Source of the DNA: Gottschalkia purinilytica
GTDB taxonomy: Bacteria; Bacillota; Clostridia; Tissierellales; Gottschalkiaceae
NCBI RefSeq assembly: GCF_001190785.1
Contig: NZ_LGSS01000006.1
Coordinates: 62,001 to 126,000, forward strand
Direction of reading: 5' to 3'
Length of the DNA stretch: 64,000 nt
The position numbers were made by a program, and so were the translations under genes. Shown piece after piece: positions 1 through 8,154 of this stretch (position 1 is its first letter; each line of letters starts with the position of its first letter). A model generated the notes under the pieces. It was not told where the DNA came from. It worked only from the letters and a program-made list of their open reading frames with translations, and ran no database searches.

Positions 1-1
1 A

Positions 2-148
2 AGCTTTTGCTCAAGAATTCTTTTTATTCAAGATGGTGTCATATTTCATGAACTGCGCCGCAAACAAGATGAGTCTCGCGAGAAATTTTATGAAAGAATT
101 TTAAAGTTATTAGCTCAACTTGGGGGAGGAAGCGCAAATGTTCTCTAG
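2..148 (+). CDS. BceA-type ABC transporter ATPase, C-terminal end only
   Basis: Reading from base 2 an open frame runs to a TAG at 146-148 and encodes the last 48 residues of an ATPase. It contains RILFIQDGVIFHELRRK and ends LLAQLGGGSANVL, which matches the tail of BceA/YxdL-type ATPases that energise FtsX-like permeases. The start lies outside the window. Its last 11 bases overlap the ATG of the permease gene at 138, so the two are translationally coupled. Like the next three genes it uses more G+C-rich codons than the rest of the window. Identification rests on the short tail and on the permease that follows. Confidence 0.75.
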   Translation, partial: SFCSRILFIQDGVIFHELRRKQDESREKFYERILKLLAQLGGGSANVL

Positions 149-2303
149 GCTGATTTATCGTAATGCTAAACGAAGCCGTAAGGAAAATTTAATTTACTTT
201 GCAACACTTGTAACAGCAGTAGCCTCGTTTTATATCATTCTTTCACTTGGGAGACAAGATGTTATTTTATTCTTAAAGGAGTTTGAAAGTGATGCGATCG
301 ATAAACTTTTAGCTCGAATGCCAATTGTGTATGTATTTGCATTGTTTTTATTGTTTTTCTTGATTTTATTTGCCAATCGGTACCAATTAAATCGGAGAAG
401 CAAAGAGTTTGGACTTTATCTTATGTTAGGAATGCGCAAAGAGCGCCTTGTTCTTCAACTCTTAGCAGAGGGGCTCATTGCTTCTGTTTTGGCACTCATT
501 GGCGGCATTTTAATAGGCGGATTTTTAGCAGAAATCATCAGCTTGACGGTTTCCAGATTAGTCGGACAAGGCATTATCGGTCATCAAATAAGCTTGTCGG
601 TAAGTGCGATTATCTTTACGATTATCGGTTTTTTATTCATTCAGTTTATAGCATTAGTCATTCTTGGTGGAAGATTATTTAATCAAGAGGTACATCAATT
701 ACTGAATGAGCAAATGGATAAGAAGCAAGATATGGGGCATGTTAAGAGCAACATACTTCATATATTAGCAGGTTCTATCTTACTAGGCGTGGCATATTGG
801 ATCGTTCTATATCGTTTTATGGACTTTGGAGGACTGCTTCTGTTTGTGGCATTGGCTCTCGGAAGTTTAGGAACGATCCTTTTTATGAGGGGATTTGGAA
901 AACTACTAGGCTTATTGGCAAGCTTGTCCAAGCGTAAATCTACTAAAGGGCTGCACACATTTACATTAAGGCAGTTTCAAGAGAACGTAGCTAATAAATC
1001 CACTTCTGTTGCTATAACATCGATCCTAATCACGTTGTCGATCATTTTGATAACAAATGGTGCTTCAACTATTATAGGTTTAGAAAGTGTTTTTACTAGG
1101 AGTTCCTCGTTATATGATTTTACTGTTAATGGGGATAATCAAAAGATTGAGCAATTTCTTACTTCTGAAAAAATGGTACCATATGTAGCGGACTTGAATT
1201 TATTAAAAATTGGAAAAATGAAATTTCAGGATGGAAGTGGGGAAGACGACTTGCCATTGTCGCTGGTAGACTGGTCTAAATTAAGAGAGCAGCTAATTAT
1301 GGCTTTGCCAAGCAACTATAAAGAGCAGATTTTATCCGGAAAAATGCAGGGTTACAGTATCAGTCGAGAAAATCCTGAAGCACTTAATCTGTTTGGGGCC
1401 CTAGAGATTGATGCAAAAGCACCTTACCTCATTCCAGAATCATCATATAATGGACTTTTAGAAGCCATAGGGGAAAAACCGCTGAACCTGCATTCAGACG
1501 AAATTGCTTTATACTTTAATCCAGATTTTATGCCGATGGATAATCTAGAAAGCATGCCTGTACTAGATAGTATTCTTGATGAGGCTTTAAAAGAAGGACA
1601 AAGCTTGATGAGCATTCATGATCAGGCAATCTATATACGTCCATCAATTACAATGAGAGGATTGGTAGCAGACCGTTCCGTAGAAATTACTTCAGCATTT
1701 ATTGTCCCTGACCATATGTTTGAATCATTATTAAATACGGAATCCTATATGTCATATTGGAATTTTCGCATCCCACAAAAGCTGCAGGACCAACAAGGTT
1801 TAATGAAACCAATGATGGAAGCTAGAGACTTATTAAAATCTTCAGGCTTCAAGTTTGAAAGTTATTTGCAAAACTTTGGACGTCAACTCTTCTATGTTGT
1901 TGCTGGAAGTTATACGACACTATATATGGGATTCTTATTCTTGATTATTGCTTGTACGGTATTAGCTTTACAATTTTTGACACAGATGAAGCAGACTGGA
2001 CAACGCTATGTAACGCTTTCCATGTTGGGAGCAAAACGTAATCAAATGAAAAAATCTATGCATAGACAGGTAATGTTGACTTTTCTGTTACCTATGTCTC
2101 TTGCATGCGTGAGTGGAGCTGTTGGGATAAGGGCTATGATTTCATTTGTTATTATTCGCATCGAAGACAACGCGTTACTTTATCCTATTGCCTTTACCTT
2201 TGCATGTGTAGTAATCGCAATTTTCGTGATTTATGGAGTAGCAGTTGTCCGTTCAGCAGATCATGAGATAGATAAATTGCGTTGGAAGCCAAATATAGAT
2301 TAA
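138..2303 (+). CDS. BceB-type FtsX-like ABC transporter permease (peptide antibiotic resistance)
   Basis: A 721-residue membrane protein with the BceB layout: one N-terminal helix (about residues 15-40), three more helices and an FtsX-like motif by residue 200, further pairs of helices, a large extracytoplasmic domain of about 200 residues near 310-530, and a C-terminal FtsX domain with the family-typical SMLGAKRNQMKKS. An in-frame TTG at 120 would add six residues, but the GGGGGAGG ribosome site at 122-129 points to the ATG at 138. BceAB transporters sense and detoxify cell-wall-active peptides such as bacitracin together with a dedicated histidine kinase, which is encoded here just downstream. 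Substrate is not deducible. Confidence 0.85.
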   Translation: MFSRLIYRNAKRSRKENLIYFATLVTAVASFYIILSLGRQDVILFLKEFESDAIDKLLARMPIVYVFALFLLFFLILFANRYQLNRRSKEFGLYLMLGMRKERLVLQLLAEGLIASVLALIGGILIGGFLAEIISLTVSRLVGQGIIGHQISLSVSAIIFTIIGFLFIQFIALVILGGRLFNQEVHQLLNEQMDKKQDMGHVKSNILHILAGSILLGVAYWIVLYRFMDFGGLLLFVALALGSLGTILFMRGFGKLLGLLASLSKRKSTKGLHTFTLRQFQENVANKSTSVAITSILITLSIILITNGASTIIGLESVFTRSSSLYDFTVNGDNQKIEQFLTSEKMVPYVADLNLLKIGKMKFQDGSGEDDLPLSLVDWSKLREQLIMALPSNYKEQILSGKMQGYSISRENPEALNLFGALEIDAKAPYLIPESSYNGLLEAIGEKPLNLHSDEIALYFNPDFMPMDNLESMPVLDSILDEALKEGQSLMSIHDQAIYIRPSITMRGLVADRSVEITSAFIVPDHMFESLLNTESYMSYWNFRIPQKLQDQQGLMKPMMEARDLLKSSGFKFESYLQNFGRQLFYVVAGSYTTLYMGFLFLIIACTVLALQFLTQMKQTGQRYVTLSMLGAKRNQMKKSMHRQVMLTFLLPMSLACVSGAVGIRAMISFVIIRIEDNALLYPIAFTFACVVIAIFVIYGVAVVRSADHEIDKLRWKPNID

Positions 2304-2339
2304 GGAACCGTTAAATTTCACATTGAAGGGGGTGCTGAA

Positions 2340-3017
2340 GTGGTGAGGATTACAATTGTTGAAGATGATTCATTTATGAGAGAAGAGTTAATGGATATAT
2401 TGCAAAAAGCTGGTTATGAAACAGTAGCAATTACAGACTTCCATGATATAGTTGCTCAAATAGCCACTTTGGCACCAGACTTAGTCTTATTAGATATTAA
2501 TTTGCCAGAACAATCAGGATTTGAAATATGCAAAAGTCTAAAATCAAAAGGGATTGGTCCAATATTAATTCTTACATCTAGAGATAAGTTACAAGATGAA
2601 TTACATGGTCTTAATTTAGGTGCAGATGATTATCTCACAAAACCATGTAATCGAGATAGATTATTAGCGCGCGTTCAGAACCTGCTAAGAAGATTTGAAG
2701 GACAACCAGACTTGATAGATGGTGGCAGTTTTTTGCTAGACCCAAATACCTTTACTTTGTATAAGGGATCTCAATCGTTATTATTATCAGCTAATGAAGG
2801 AAGAATTTTATTGGCTTTAGTACAGAATAGACCTGAGATTGTATCCAAGTCAACACTGAGTGAACTTTTATGGGGAACAGACCAATATATAGACGAAAAT
2901 GCACTTCAAGTAAATCTCACTCGCTTACGAAAAACACTGCGACAATTAAACTTGGAAAATCAAATTGAAACAATAAGGGGTCAGGGTTATAGACTTAGGG
3001 GGCAAGTGAAACTATGA
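2340..3017 (+). CDS. OmpR/PhoB-family response regulator (BceR type)
   Basis: A 225-residue two-domain regulator. The receiver has acidic residues D9-D10, phosphoacceptor D52 in LLDINLPE, T79 and K101; a winged-helix DNA-binding domain fills about residues 125-222, ending in IRGQGYRLRG. The GTG start at 2340 follows a GAAGGGGGTG ribosome site. It lies 36 bases after the permease gene and its stop overlaps the ATG of the kinase gene (ATGA). It is expected to activate the adjacent transporter genes when the kinase detects peptide flux. The gene order here is transporter before regulator, the reverse of the usual Bacillus order. Confidence 0.88.
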   Translation: MVRITIVEDDSFMREELMDILQKAGYETVAITDFHDIVAQIATLAPDLVLLDINLPEQSGFEICKSLKSKGIGPILILTSRDKLQDELHGLNLGADDYLTKPCNRDRLLARVQNLLRRFEGQPDLIDGGSFLLDPNTFTLYKGSQSLLLSANEGRILLALVQNRPEIVSKSTLSELLWGTDQYIDENALQVNLTRLRKTLRQLNLENQIETIRGQGYRLRGQVKL

Positions 3018-4051
3018 GATGGATAAAGCAAATCTATGATTGTTTTAATGCTTATAAACTATGGTTTTTTATTTTAATTACTACAGATCTTCTATTTAGC
3101 TTTTTAGCTTGGTTGGCTTATCCAGAAACCTTTAAGATGTTAGTAGGGCTAATGATTGTTTTTACTCTAGCGATGATATCGATGTCTGTATTCATTATAA
3201 TTAGAAAGCAAAAAATAATAGAAGCTGCCTTTCAAGATTTTTTGTTAGAACCGAATGAGACGAACGAAGAAAGATTATGCCGGGTATCTCCTAAAACACA
3301 TTGGTCATTTATCCGTAGAATGGGAAGTGTCATAAGATCATATCAGTCGGAACTTAATGATCAAGTTATTGAGTTGACCGATTATGAAAACTATATAGAA
3401 GGATGGGTTCATGAAATTAAAAAGCCTCTGTCATTAATGACATTGGTATTAGATAACCGCAGTGACGAAATGTCTCCGCTTGTTAGACGACGTATGTTTC
3501 ATGTCAGAGATCAAATGCTTGGAGACGTAGAGCGAATTTTGTATTTTGCAAGACTTGGGGCTACTCATAAAGATTATATTTTTGAGTCTATAAACTTACT
3601 AGCATTTTGTAAACAGACAATTGAAGACCATCAGACACTACTAGATGAAGTCGGTTTTCAAATACAGTTCACAGGTGAGGAAGTAGAAATTTTATCTGAT
3701 CGCAAGGGGTTAGCTTTTATATTAGAGCAAATAATCTTTAATAGTACTAAATACGTTGTACAGAATCAGGATAATCCAATTTTGAAGTTTGAAATGGTTT
3801 ATGATGAAGTGAGTGATCAAACCATTTTACATATTAGTGATAATGGACCTGGTGTATCTGAAGAAGATTTACCATTTATTTTTGATAAGGGCTTTACTGG
3901 AAGTAGAGGTACTTATACAAGACAAGCAACAGGTATGGGACTCTTCTTAGTGAGCAAGATGGCTTATGATTTAGCAATTCAGTTGGATGCAAAATCAGAG
4001 CTTGGTTCGGGGTTGATCATATCACTAATATTTCCAAATGTGAAACAATAA
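3014..4051 (+). CDS. BceS-type intramembrane-sensing histidine kinase
   Basis: A 345-residue kinase with two N-terminal transmembrane segments (about 14-36 and 40-63) and almost no extracellular loop, typical of intramembrane-sensing kinases that rely on a BceB permease as sensor. The phosphoacceptor is H133 in WVHEIKKPLSLM. The ATPase part has an N box around IIFNSTKYV and a G box in ISDNGPGVSEEDLPFIFDKG. It overlaps the response regulator gene by four bases. With the preceding genes it forms a complete BceRS-BceAB detoxification module. The composition differs from the AT-rich genes further along, which fits horizontal acquisition. Confidence 0.87.
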   Translation: MRWIKQIYDCFNAYKLWFFILITTDLLFSFLAWLAYPETFKMLVGLMIVFTLAMISMSVFIIIRKQKIIEAAFQDFLLEPNETNEERLCRVSPKTHWSFIRRMGSVIRSYQSELNDQVIELTDYENYIEGWVHEIKKPLSLMTLVLDNRSDEMSPLVRRRMFHVRDQMLGDVERILYFARLGATHKDYIFESINLLAFCKQTIEDHQTLLDEVGFQIQFTGEEVEILSDRKGLAFILEQIIFNSTKYVVQNQDNPILKFEMVYDEVSDQTILHISDNGPGVSEEDLPFIFDKGFTGSRGTYTRQATGMGLFLVSKMAYDLAIQLDAKSELGSGLIISLIFPNVKQ

Positions 4052-4224
4052 GCTGTCATACTGAGTCTGATGTTAAGTATAAAAGATAAATAAATAATAA
4101 AAGACAACCATGCAATTATTGTATTATTCAATTTTTTGGAAGTTAAAAATTGTTGATATAGTAAAAGTTTAATTATTTAAACCTACAGAATTTATATGGT
4201 TGAATCAAGGATTGGTTAATAAGA

Positions 4225-4461
4225 TTGTACAAAAATATCACCAATATAAAATGGGAGAATTTGAAAAAACGATATATAAGTTTTTTAAAATTGTGTTTAG
4301 GTTGGCTGATTATACTATCCACGTACCTACTGATAGATTCCATAGTTATCTTGGCTGGCTTCTGGAGTCTAAAGAATGTTTTAGAAATTCTACTGCTGGC
4401 TTTCCCCTATGCACTTGGTGCATTGTATTATTTAGTCTTTTGCAAAGGGAAAAGTAACTAG
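4225..4461 (+). CDS. Possible small hydrophobic protein or relic
   Basis: This frame could encode up to 78 residues with two hydrophobic stretches (LGWLIILSTYLLIDSIVILA and a second near ILLLAFPYALGALYYLVF), like a small two-helix membrane protein. No good ribosome site precedes the TTG at 4225; a TTG at 4261 has a GGGAG only three bases upstream. A second overlapping frame from 4200 to 4457 has no protein-like features and is probably noise. I do not recognise the family. It may be a remnant in a decaying stretch. Confidence 0.25.
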   Translation: MYKNITNIKWENLKKRYISFLKLCLGWLIILSTYLLIDSIVILAGFWSLKNVLEILLLAFPYALGALYYLVFCKGKSN

Positions 4462-4884
4462 GTGAACTAGCTTCGGAACATGAAATTCATTCAATTGCAG
4501 AAATGGAAAAAACAATTTCTAACAAATGCCGCAGCTGTTTTAAAAGCAAAACAAAAATCAGAAAAAAGTACTTCAACAATTGGGAACGATTGTTTAGATA
4601 TAAAATGATCAAACTTTTTTATAAAAATTGTATAATACCTCACAAAGAATGAATTCGTTTTGATCAAACTTTATTTTAAAGCCACACTTATTGTAGATTT
4701 GAAATAAAGTCATACAGTTTATAAAAAAGATGTATATCTTGATTATTGAACTATAGTGAGTGGAGTATAGTCGTATCTTCTTTAATGAAGATCGGTTGAG
4801 TCAACTCAATCAAGGTTTGGACGTATCATTTTTGTGGATAAGGATTTTTAATAAGATAATAAATACTAAGGAGAATATTGGAAA
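4462..4884. other. Degenerate intergenic stretch
   Basis: About 420 bases without an intact gene. Short open stretches around 4470-4610 in two frames contain protein-like runs such as TNAAAVLKAKQK but break in each frame, which suggests a frameshifted relic I cannot name. A TATAAT lies at about 4631-4636. No convincing terminator or known RNA was found. Confidence 0.3.
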
Positions 4885-5457
4885 ATGACTAATAGTAATT
4901 TATTCAGAGATGATTTTATCATTATTACCGGGGGGCCTGGTTCTGGTAAAACGACTTTGTTGGATGAAATACAGAAAAATGACTATAACTACGTTCCTGA
5001 AGTCGCAAGAGAAATCATTCAAACACAGGTTTCTTCCAAAGGTGATGCCCTACCTTGGAAAAATGTAAAAAAATATCGTGATCTAATGTTAGATAAATCA
5101 ATAGAAAGTTATATTTCAGCATTGATGAACCCTCTGAAGCAACCCTTATTTTTTGATAGAGGCATTCCGGATACTCTTGCCTATACACACTTAATTAATA
5201 TTCCAATTTCGGAGAAACTTGAATTAGCAACTAGAAAGTATAACTATAACAAGAAAGTGTTTATTTTACCACCTTGGAAAGATATATACAAAACCGATCA
5301 TGAAAGAAAACAGGATTTTGAAGAAGCTGTAGCAACTTATAAAATCATGTTTGAAACTTATAAACATCTTGGTTACGAACTTATTGAGGTACCTAAAATG
5401 AGAGTCGAAGAAAGGGCAAGCTTTATAATTAAAAATGTAGTATCTTGGGAGCTTTAA
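4885..5457 (+). CDS. P-loop ATPase/kinase-like protein (AAA_28 type)
   Basis: A 190-residue single-domain P-loop protein. Walker A is GGPGSGKTTL at about residues 16-25; a DRGIPDTLAY segment near 90 resembles the substrate-binding and Walker B region of nucleoside-kinase-like NTPases, and a basic lid with HERKQDFEEA follows. This arrangement is that of the AAA_28 predicted ATPases, a widespread family of unproven role. It has its own AGGAGA ribosome site. It stands alone between the Bce-type island and decayed sequence, so context gives no functional clue. Confidence 0.7.
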   Translation: MTNSNLFRDDFIIITGGPGSGKTTLLDEIQKNDYNYVPEVAREIIQTQVSSKGDALPWKNVKKYRDLMLDKSIESYISALMNPLKQPLFFDRGIPDTLAYTHLINIPISEKLELATRKYNYNKKVFILPPWKDIYKTDHERKQDFEEAVATYKIMFETYKHLGYELIEVPKMRVEERASFIIKNVVSWEL

Positions 5458-5576
5458 AATTGCCAAACTTGGAAAGGATTAAAATGTTGAGTAACGATCT
5501 TAGTAAACAACTTTTTTGTCATTTAACAAATGATACTTTATAACCTTTAGTATGGCTGAAGTTTATCTTTATAAGC

Positions 5577-5612
5577 ACCTCCTATTGTAGAATAAAGACT
5601 ACAATAGGAGGT
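5577..5612 (+). promoter_or_regulatory. Perfect 14-bp hairpin that buries a ribosome binding site
   Basis: ACCTCCTATTGTAG (5577-5590) is the exact reverse complement of CTACAATAGGAGGT (5599-5612), with an 8-base loop. The right arm contains AGGAGGT at 5606-5612, spaced correctly for the ATG at 5619. In RNA the hairpin would hide this ribosome site. A short T run follows (5614-5618), so a terminator is the alternative reading. Confidence 0.6.
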
Positions 5613-5618
5613 ATTTTT

Positions 5619-5762
5619 ATGGATAGAAAAAAGAATGAAACATTTAAGACTAATAAAAAGTGGTTACAGATATTTCATATACATAGAGTAAAAAAGATAT
5701 TCGATACACCATTGAGGTATTTAACAAAATACAAGACTTACTCCACTAGAAAAACGAAGTAA
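5619..5762 (+). CDS. 47-residue basic small ORF of unknown function
   Basis: The frame starts with ATG after an excellent AGGAGGT site and encodes 47 residues rich in lysine and arginine (begins MDRKKNETFKTNKKW, ends YSTRKTK). I do not recognise it. It could be a leader or small regulatory peptide whose translation is controlled by the hairpin covering its ribosome site, or a truncated remnant of a longer gene in a decaying neighbourhood. Only the start signal supports it being real. Confidence 0.35.
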   Translation: MDRKKNETFKTNKKWLQIFHIHRVKKIFDTPLRYLTKYKTYSTRKTK

Positions 5763-5817
5763 GTCTGTGCAATTTTCATCTATCTTATGATAAGGCTTTA
5801 TATTTTGTTCTTATCTT

Positions 5818-5979
5818 TTATTCATTATTTAATTCGCTCCAACGTTGGTATACTTTAATATCATCTTTATAGTAAGGAGCATAATCTTCACGTGTAGTAA
5901 TATAAATAACTTTTTCTAGATTACAATAATATAGAAAACCTAAGTACATTGGACAAGAACTTACAAGGTTAACAGTATC
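5818..5979 (-). pseudogene. Relic of a guanine/nucleoside deaminase C-terminus
   Basis: Reading the minus strand from 5979 to the stop at 5818-5820 gives 53 residues containing SSCPMYLGFLYYCNLEKVIY followed by ITTREDYAPYYKDD. This corresponds to the CPMCLGAIYWA and TREDAA...GFDD region of guanine deaminase-type zinc enzymes, but the second zinc cysteine is replaced by tyrosine and everything upstream is lost behind a stop at 5980-5982. It is a broken gene. Family assignment is by motif recall only. Confidence 0.5.
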
Positions 5980-6057
5980 TTAATTATCATAGTATTAAAA
6001 ATGTGAAATTATGAAAGACTATATATTAATTTAAATTTATATATTGGAGGAATACAG

Positions 6058-6510
6058 ATGAAAATTAAAGGTTTTTTTAGTGAAATTAGTGTAGCAAATG
6101 AAACTGTTGAAAAACTTAAAGATGCAGGTTTTAAAGGTGCCTTTGTAGATATTAATGATCATTATATAGAGGATAGAAATGTTACAATTAATCTTGCAGG
6201 TACAAGAAACGCTACAAGCCTTTCTGACCTAGTAATACATTCTGGTTCAGATAATACAGATAGAGGAAGTTCTGGTTTAACAGCAGCTAGTCCTATGGTT
6301 AGCGGTTTTGGAAAATTTGAAGAGATAACAAATATTAATTATACTGTTAATGTAGAGACAGAGGAGAATAACTCTAATGAAGCTAAAGAAATTATAAAGA
6401 GCATGGGTGGAGAATTAGATAATCCAAATTTAAGCGGAAAGAAGGCAATGTTAGATGCAGATATTGATTTACAAAAAGCTATTTCTAAATTAAATAATAA
6501 TAATTTATAA
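6058..6510 (+). CDS. Hypothetical protein, possibly general-stress (YflT-like) fold
   Basis: A 150-residue soluble protein with an excellent TTGGAGG site before the ATG. It appears to hold two similar alpha/beta halves: an N-terminal MKIKGFFSEISVANETVEKLKDAG-like strand-helix unit (written in part) and a later NINYTVNVETEENNSNEAKE unit, joined by a Ser/Gly-rich linker around residues 60-90. The strand-helix start resembles the small domains of general stress proteins that bring residues like VANETVEKLKDAGF, but I cannot assign a family with confidence. A strong hairpin terminator follows immediately. Confidence 0.6.
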   Translation: MKIKGFFSEISVANETVEKLKDAGFKGAFVDINDHYIEDRNVTINLAGTRNATSLSDLVIHSGSDNTDRGSSGLTAASPMVSGFGKFEEITNINYTVNVETEENNSNEAKEIIKSMGGELDNPNLSGKKAMLDADIDLQKAISKLNNNNL

Positions 6511-6512
6511 AA

Positions 6513-6558
6513 AATAATCTGTCTCAAGATTATAGAAATTGAGACAGATTATTTTTTT
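6513..6558. terminator. Bidirectional intrinsic terminator
   Basis: ATAATCTGTCTCAA (6513-6526) pairs perfectly with TTGAGACAGATTAT (6539-6552), with A-rich and T-rich flanks on both sides. It serves the convergent genes ending at 6510 and 6557. Confidence 0.85.
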
Positions 6559-7372
6559 AATCAACAAAGCGACCATGTTCTGGAACGGCAATTTCTTTAA
6601 AGTGTTTTACTAACATATCAAAATGTTTTGTTAACTCCTCACCTTTCATAGGCAAACCATGGCTGGTTATTACTAAAGATGGATCTAATTCTTTAAGGCG
6701 TCTTACTGATTTTTCTGCTAGATTCCAATCAGTAGTTAAATATGCAGGAGGACCACTTATTTCCTTATTTTGAGTTAATACAGACAACATAGATTCTTGC
6801 TTTAATGTTGTAAAGGCATCTCCTACTATTAGAACTCTATCTTTTTTTCTAAATAAAGAAATATGTCCTTGAGTATGACCAGGAGTATGAATCCATATCC
6901 AATCATGCATTTCTGGAATGCTGCCATCAGAAGGTAATGGATGTATACGATTACCTAAATCGATAGAATGATGAGGAAATGTAGGAGATAAAAGAGAAAC
7001 CATTCCCCCACCAACTGTTGAATCACCCTTAGGATAATCTTTTTTTCCTTTCAAATAAGGAATTTCAAGTTCATGGGCATATACAGGTACATCCCAGTGT
7101 TTAGTTAGTTTAATAACTGAACCTATATGATCAAAATGTCCGTGAGTAAGTATTATTCCTTTTGGACGACTGTCTTTACCAAAATGTTCTTCTGAAACTT
7201 GGATAATAAAATCAGCCGAATTTTCCATACCAGTGTCTACAAGAAACCAACCATCAGGACTACTGATTATACATGCATTTACTATAGTAAACTGTATAAG
7301 AATTATATCTTTAGTAATTTCTTCTGACTTCATGGTCATATTTGATATTTTGTGAAGTAACTCAGGAGACAT
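6557..7372 (-). CDS. MBL-fold metallo-hydrolase
   Basis: A 271-residue metallo-beta-lactamase-fold protein. The metal motif THGHFDH is at about residues 76-82, with a further metal histidine in HTPGHTQGH and an aspartate in GDAF, followed by a late SHG histidine, giving a full binuclear site. Such proteins hydrolyse thioesters, lactones or similar compounds; the substrate is not evident. An in-frame TTG at 7387 would overlap the GGAGG ribosome site itself, so the ATG at 7372 (MSPELLH) is preferred. It is convergent with the preceding small gene. Confidence 0.82.
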   Translation of the reverse strand: MSPELLHKISNMTMKSEEITKDIILIQFTIVNACIISSPDGWFLVDTGMENSADFIIQVSEEHFGKDSRPKGIILTHGHFDHIGSVIKLTKHWDVPVYAHELEIPYLKGKKDYPKGDSTVGGGMVSLLSPTFPHHSIDLGNRIHPLPSDGSIPEMHDWIWIHTPGHTQGHISLFRKKDRVLIVGDAFTTLKQESMLSVLTQNKEISGPPAYLTTDWNLAEKSVRRLKELDPSLVITSHGLPMKGEELTKHFDMLVKHFKEIAVPEHGRFVD

Positions 7373-7509
7373 TGCTAAAACCTCCAATCTTTAAAATAGT
7401 AATAATAATTATTAGTATGCTTTATAACACATTATTTTATGATAAAATCGATATATTAAATTTAAAATAAAAAGAATAAATGTATTAATAAAATAATTTA
7501 TTTTTAGTT

Positions 7510-7692
7510 TTGCTAAATATTAATAAAATTACAGCTCAAGTAGGGAGCTTTAATATTGAATCAAATATGTTATTAAAATCTTTAGGATTTAGGTTAGATG
7601 GTGTTCTAAGGGAACATCATGACTTAGATGGGAAATTATATGATGATTATGTATATAGCTTATTAAAAAGAGAATATAAGAAGGATATTTAA
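7510..7692 (+). pseudogene. Truncated GNAT acetyltransferase relic
   Basis: The 60 residues NINKITAQVGSFNIESN followed by MLLKSLGF and DDYVYSLLKREY are the typical last third of a RimJ/RimL-type GNAT acetyltransferase, including the acetyl-CoA-binding helix and the C-terminal strand. The first two thirds, with the pyrophosphate-binding loop, are missing, and no ribosome site precedes the TTG at 7510. It is a 5'-truncated remnant. Confidence 0.65.
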
Positions 7693-7720
7693 AGTAGACT
7701 ATATTAATAATTAAGTAATT

Positions 7721-7768
7721 ATAAAAAAACATGGATAAAGTGTAGAAGACCTACATATCATCCATGTT
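7721..7768 (-). terminator. Intrinsic terminator of the XRE gene
   Basis: AACATGGAT (7728-7736) pairs with ATCCATGTT (7760-7768), with an inner stem TGTAG/CTACA; on the minus strand it is followed by seven T. It overlaps the last codons of the XRE regulator gene. Confidence 0.7.
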
Positions 7769-8005
7769 CTCTTTATTTTCTTCCAAAAGTTTTTCAATTT
7801 GATCTATGAATTCACTAAGTTTTAAATTCAAGTGTTTACTTATAGCAAATAGAGAATTAATAGTTGGCTTTCGTTTACCCCTTTCTAACAAACTAATATA
7901 TGTTCTATCTAAACCACATCTGTGGGCAAGTTCTTCTTGAGAAAGTTTACATATATGTCTATTATTTTTTAAAACTATAGCTAGAGCTTGTGATAATTCC
8001 ATCAT
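7751..8005 (-). CDS. XRE-family helix-turn-helix regulator
   Basis: An 84-residue one-domain regulator; LSQEELAHRCGLDRTYISLL at about residues 21-40 is the helix-turn-helix, followed by ERGKRKPTINSLFAISKHL, the conserved third and fourth helices. The C-terminal tail is charged. The start has a strong AAGGAGGGG site. It is divergent from the GGDEF gene, sharing a 150-bp intergenic region, so it may repress itself and that gene. No separate sensor domain is present. Confidence 0.85.
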   Translation of the reverse strand: MMELSQALAIVLKNNRHICKLSQEELAHRCGLDRTYISLLERGKRKPTINSLFAISKHLNLKLSEFIDQIEKLLEENKENMDDM

Positions 8006-8154
8006 TTAACCCCTCCTTGAATATTATTGTCAAAAGAATGTGTCAATTAGTCCACGGACTATAGTCTTCAAAGAAAAACTATAGTATAATCTATAACATA
8101 GAGAATTAGAAATGATTCCTGCTAAGGGATATACAACAAAAGGGGTTAATATTT

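Noticed and set aside
4200-4457. 85-codon frame overlapping the small hydrophobic frame
   Set aside because: No protein-like features and a poor start; the overlapping frame at 4225 is at least hydrophobic in a membrane-like pattern.
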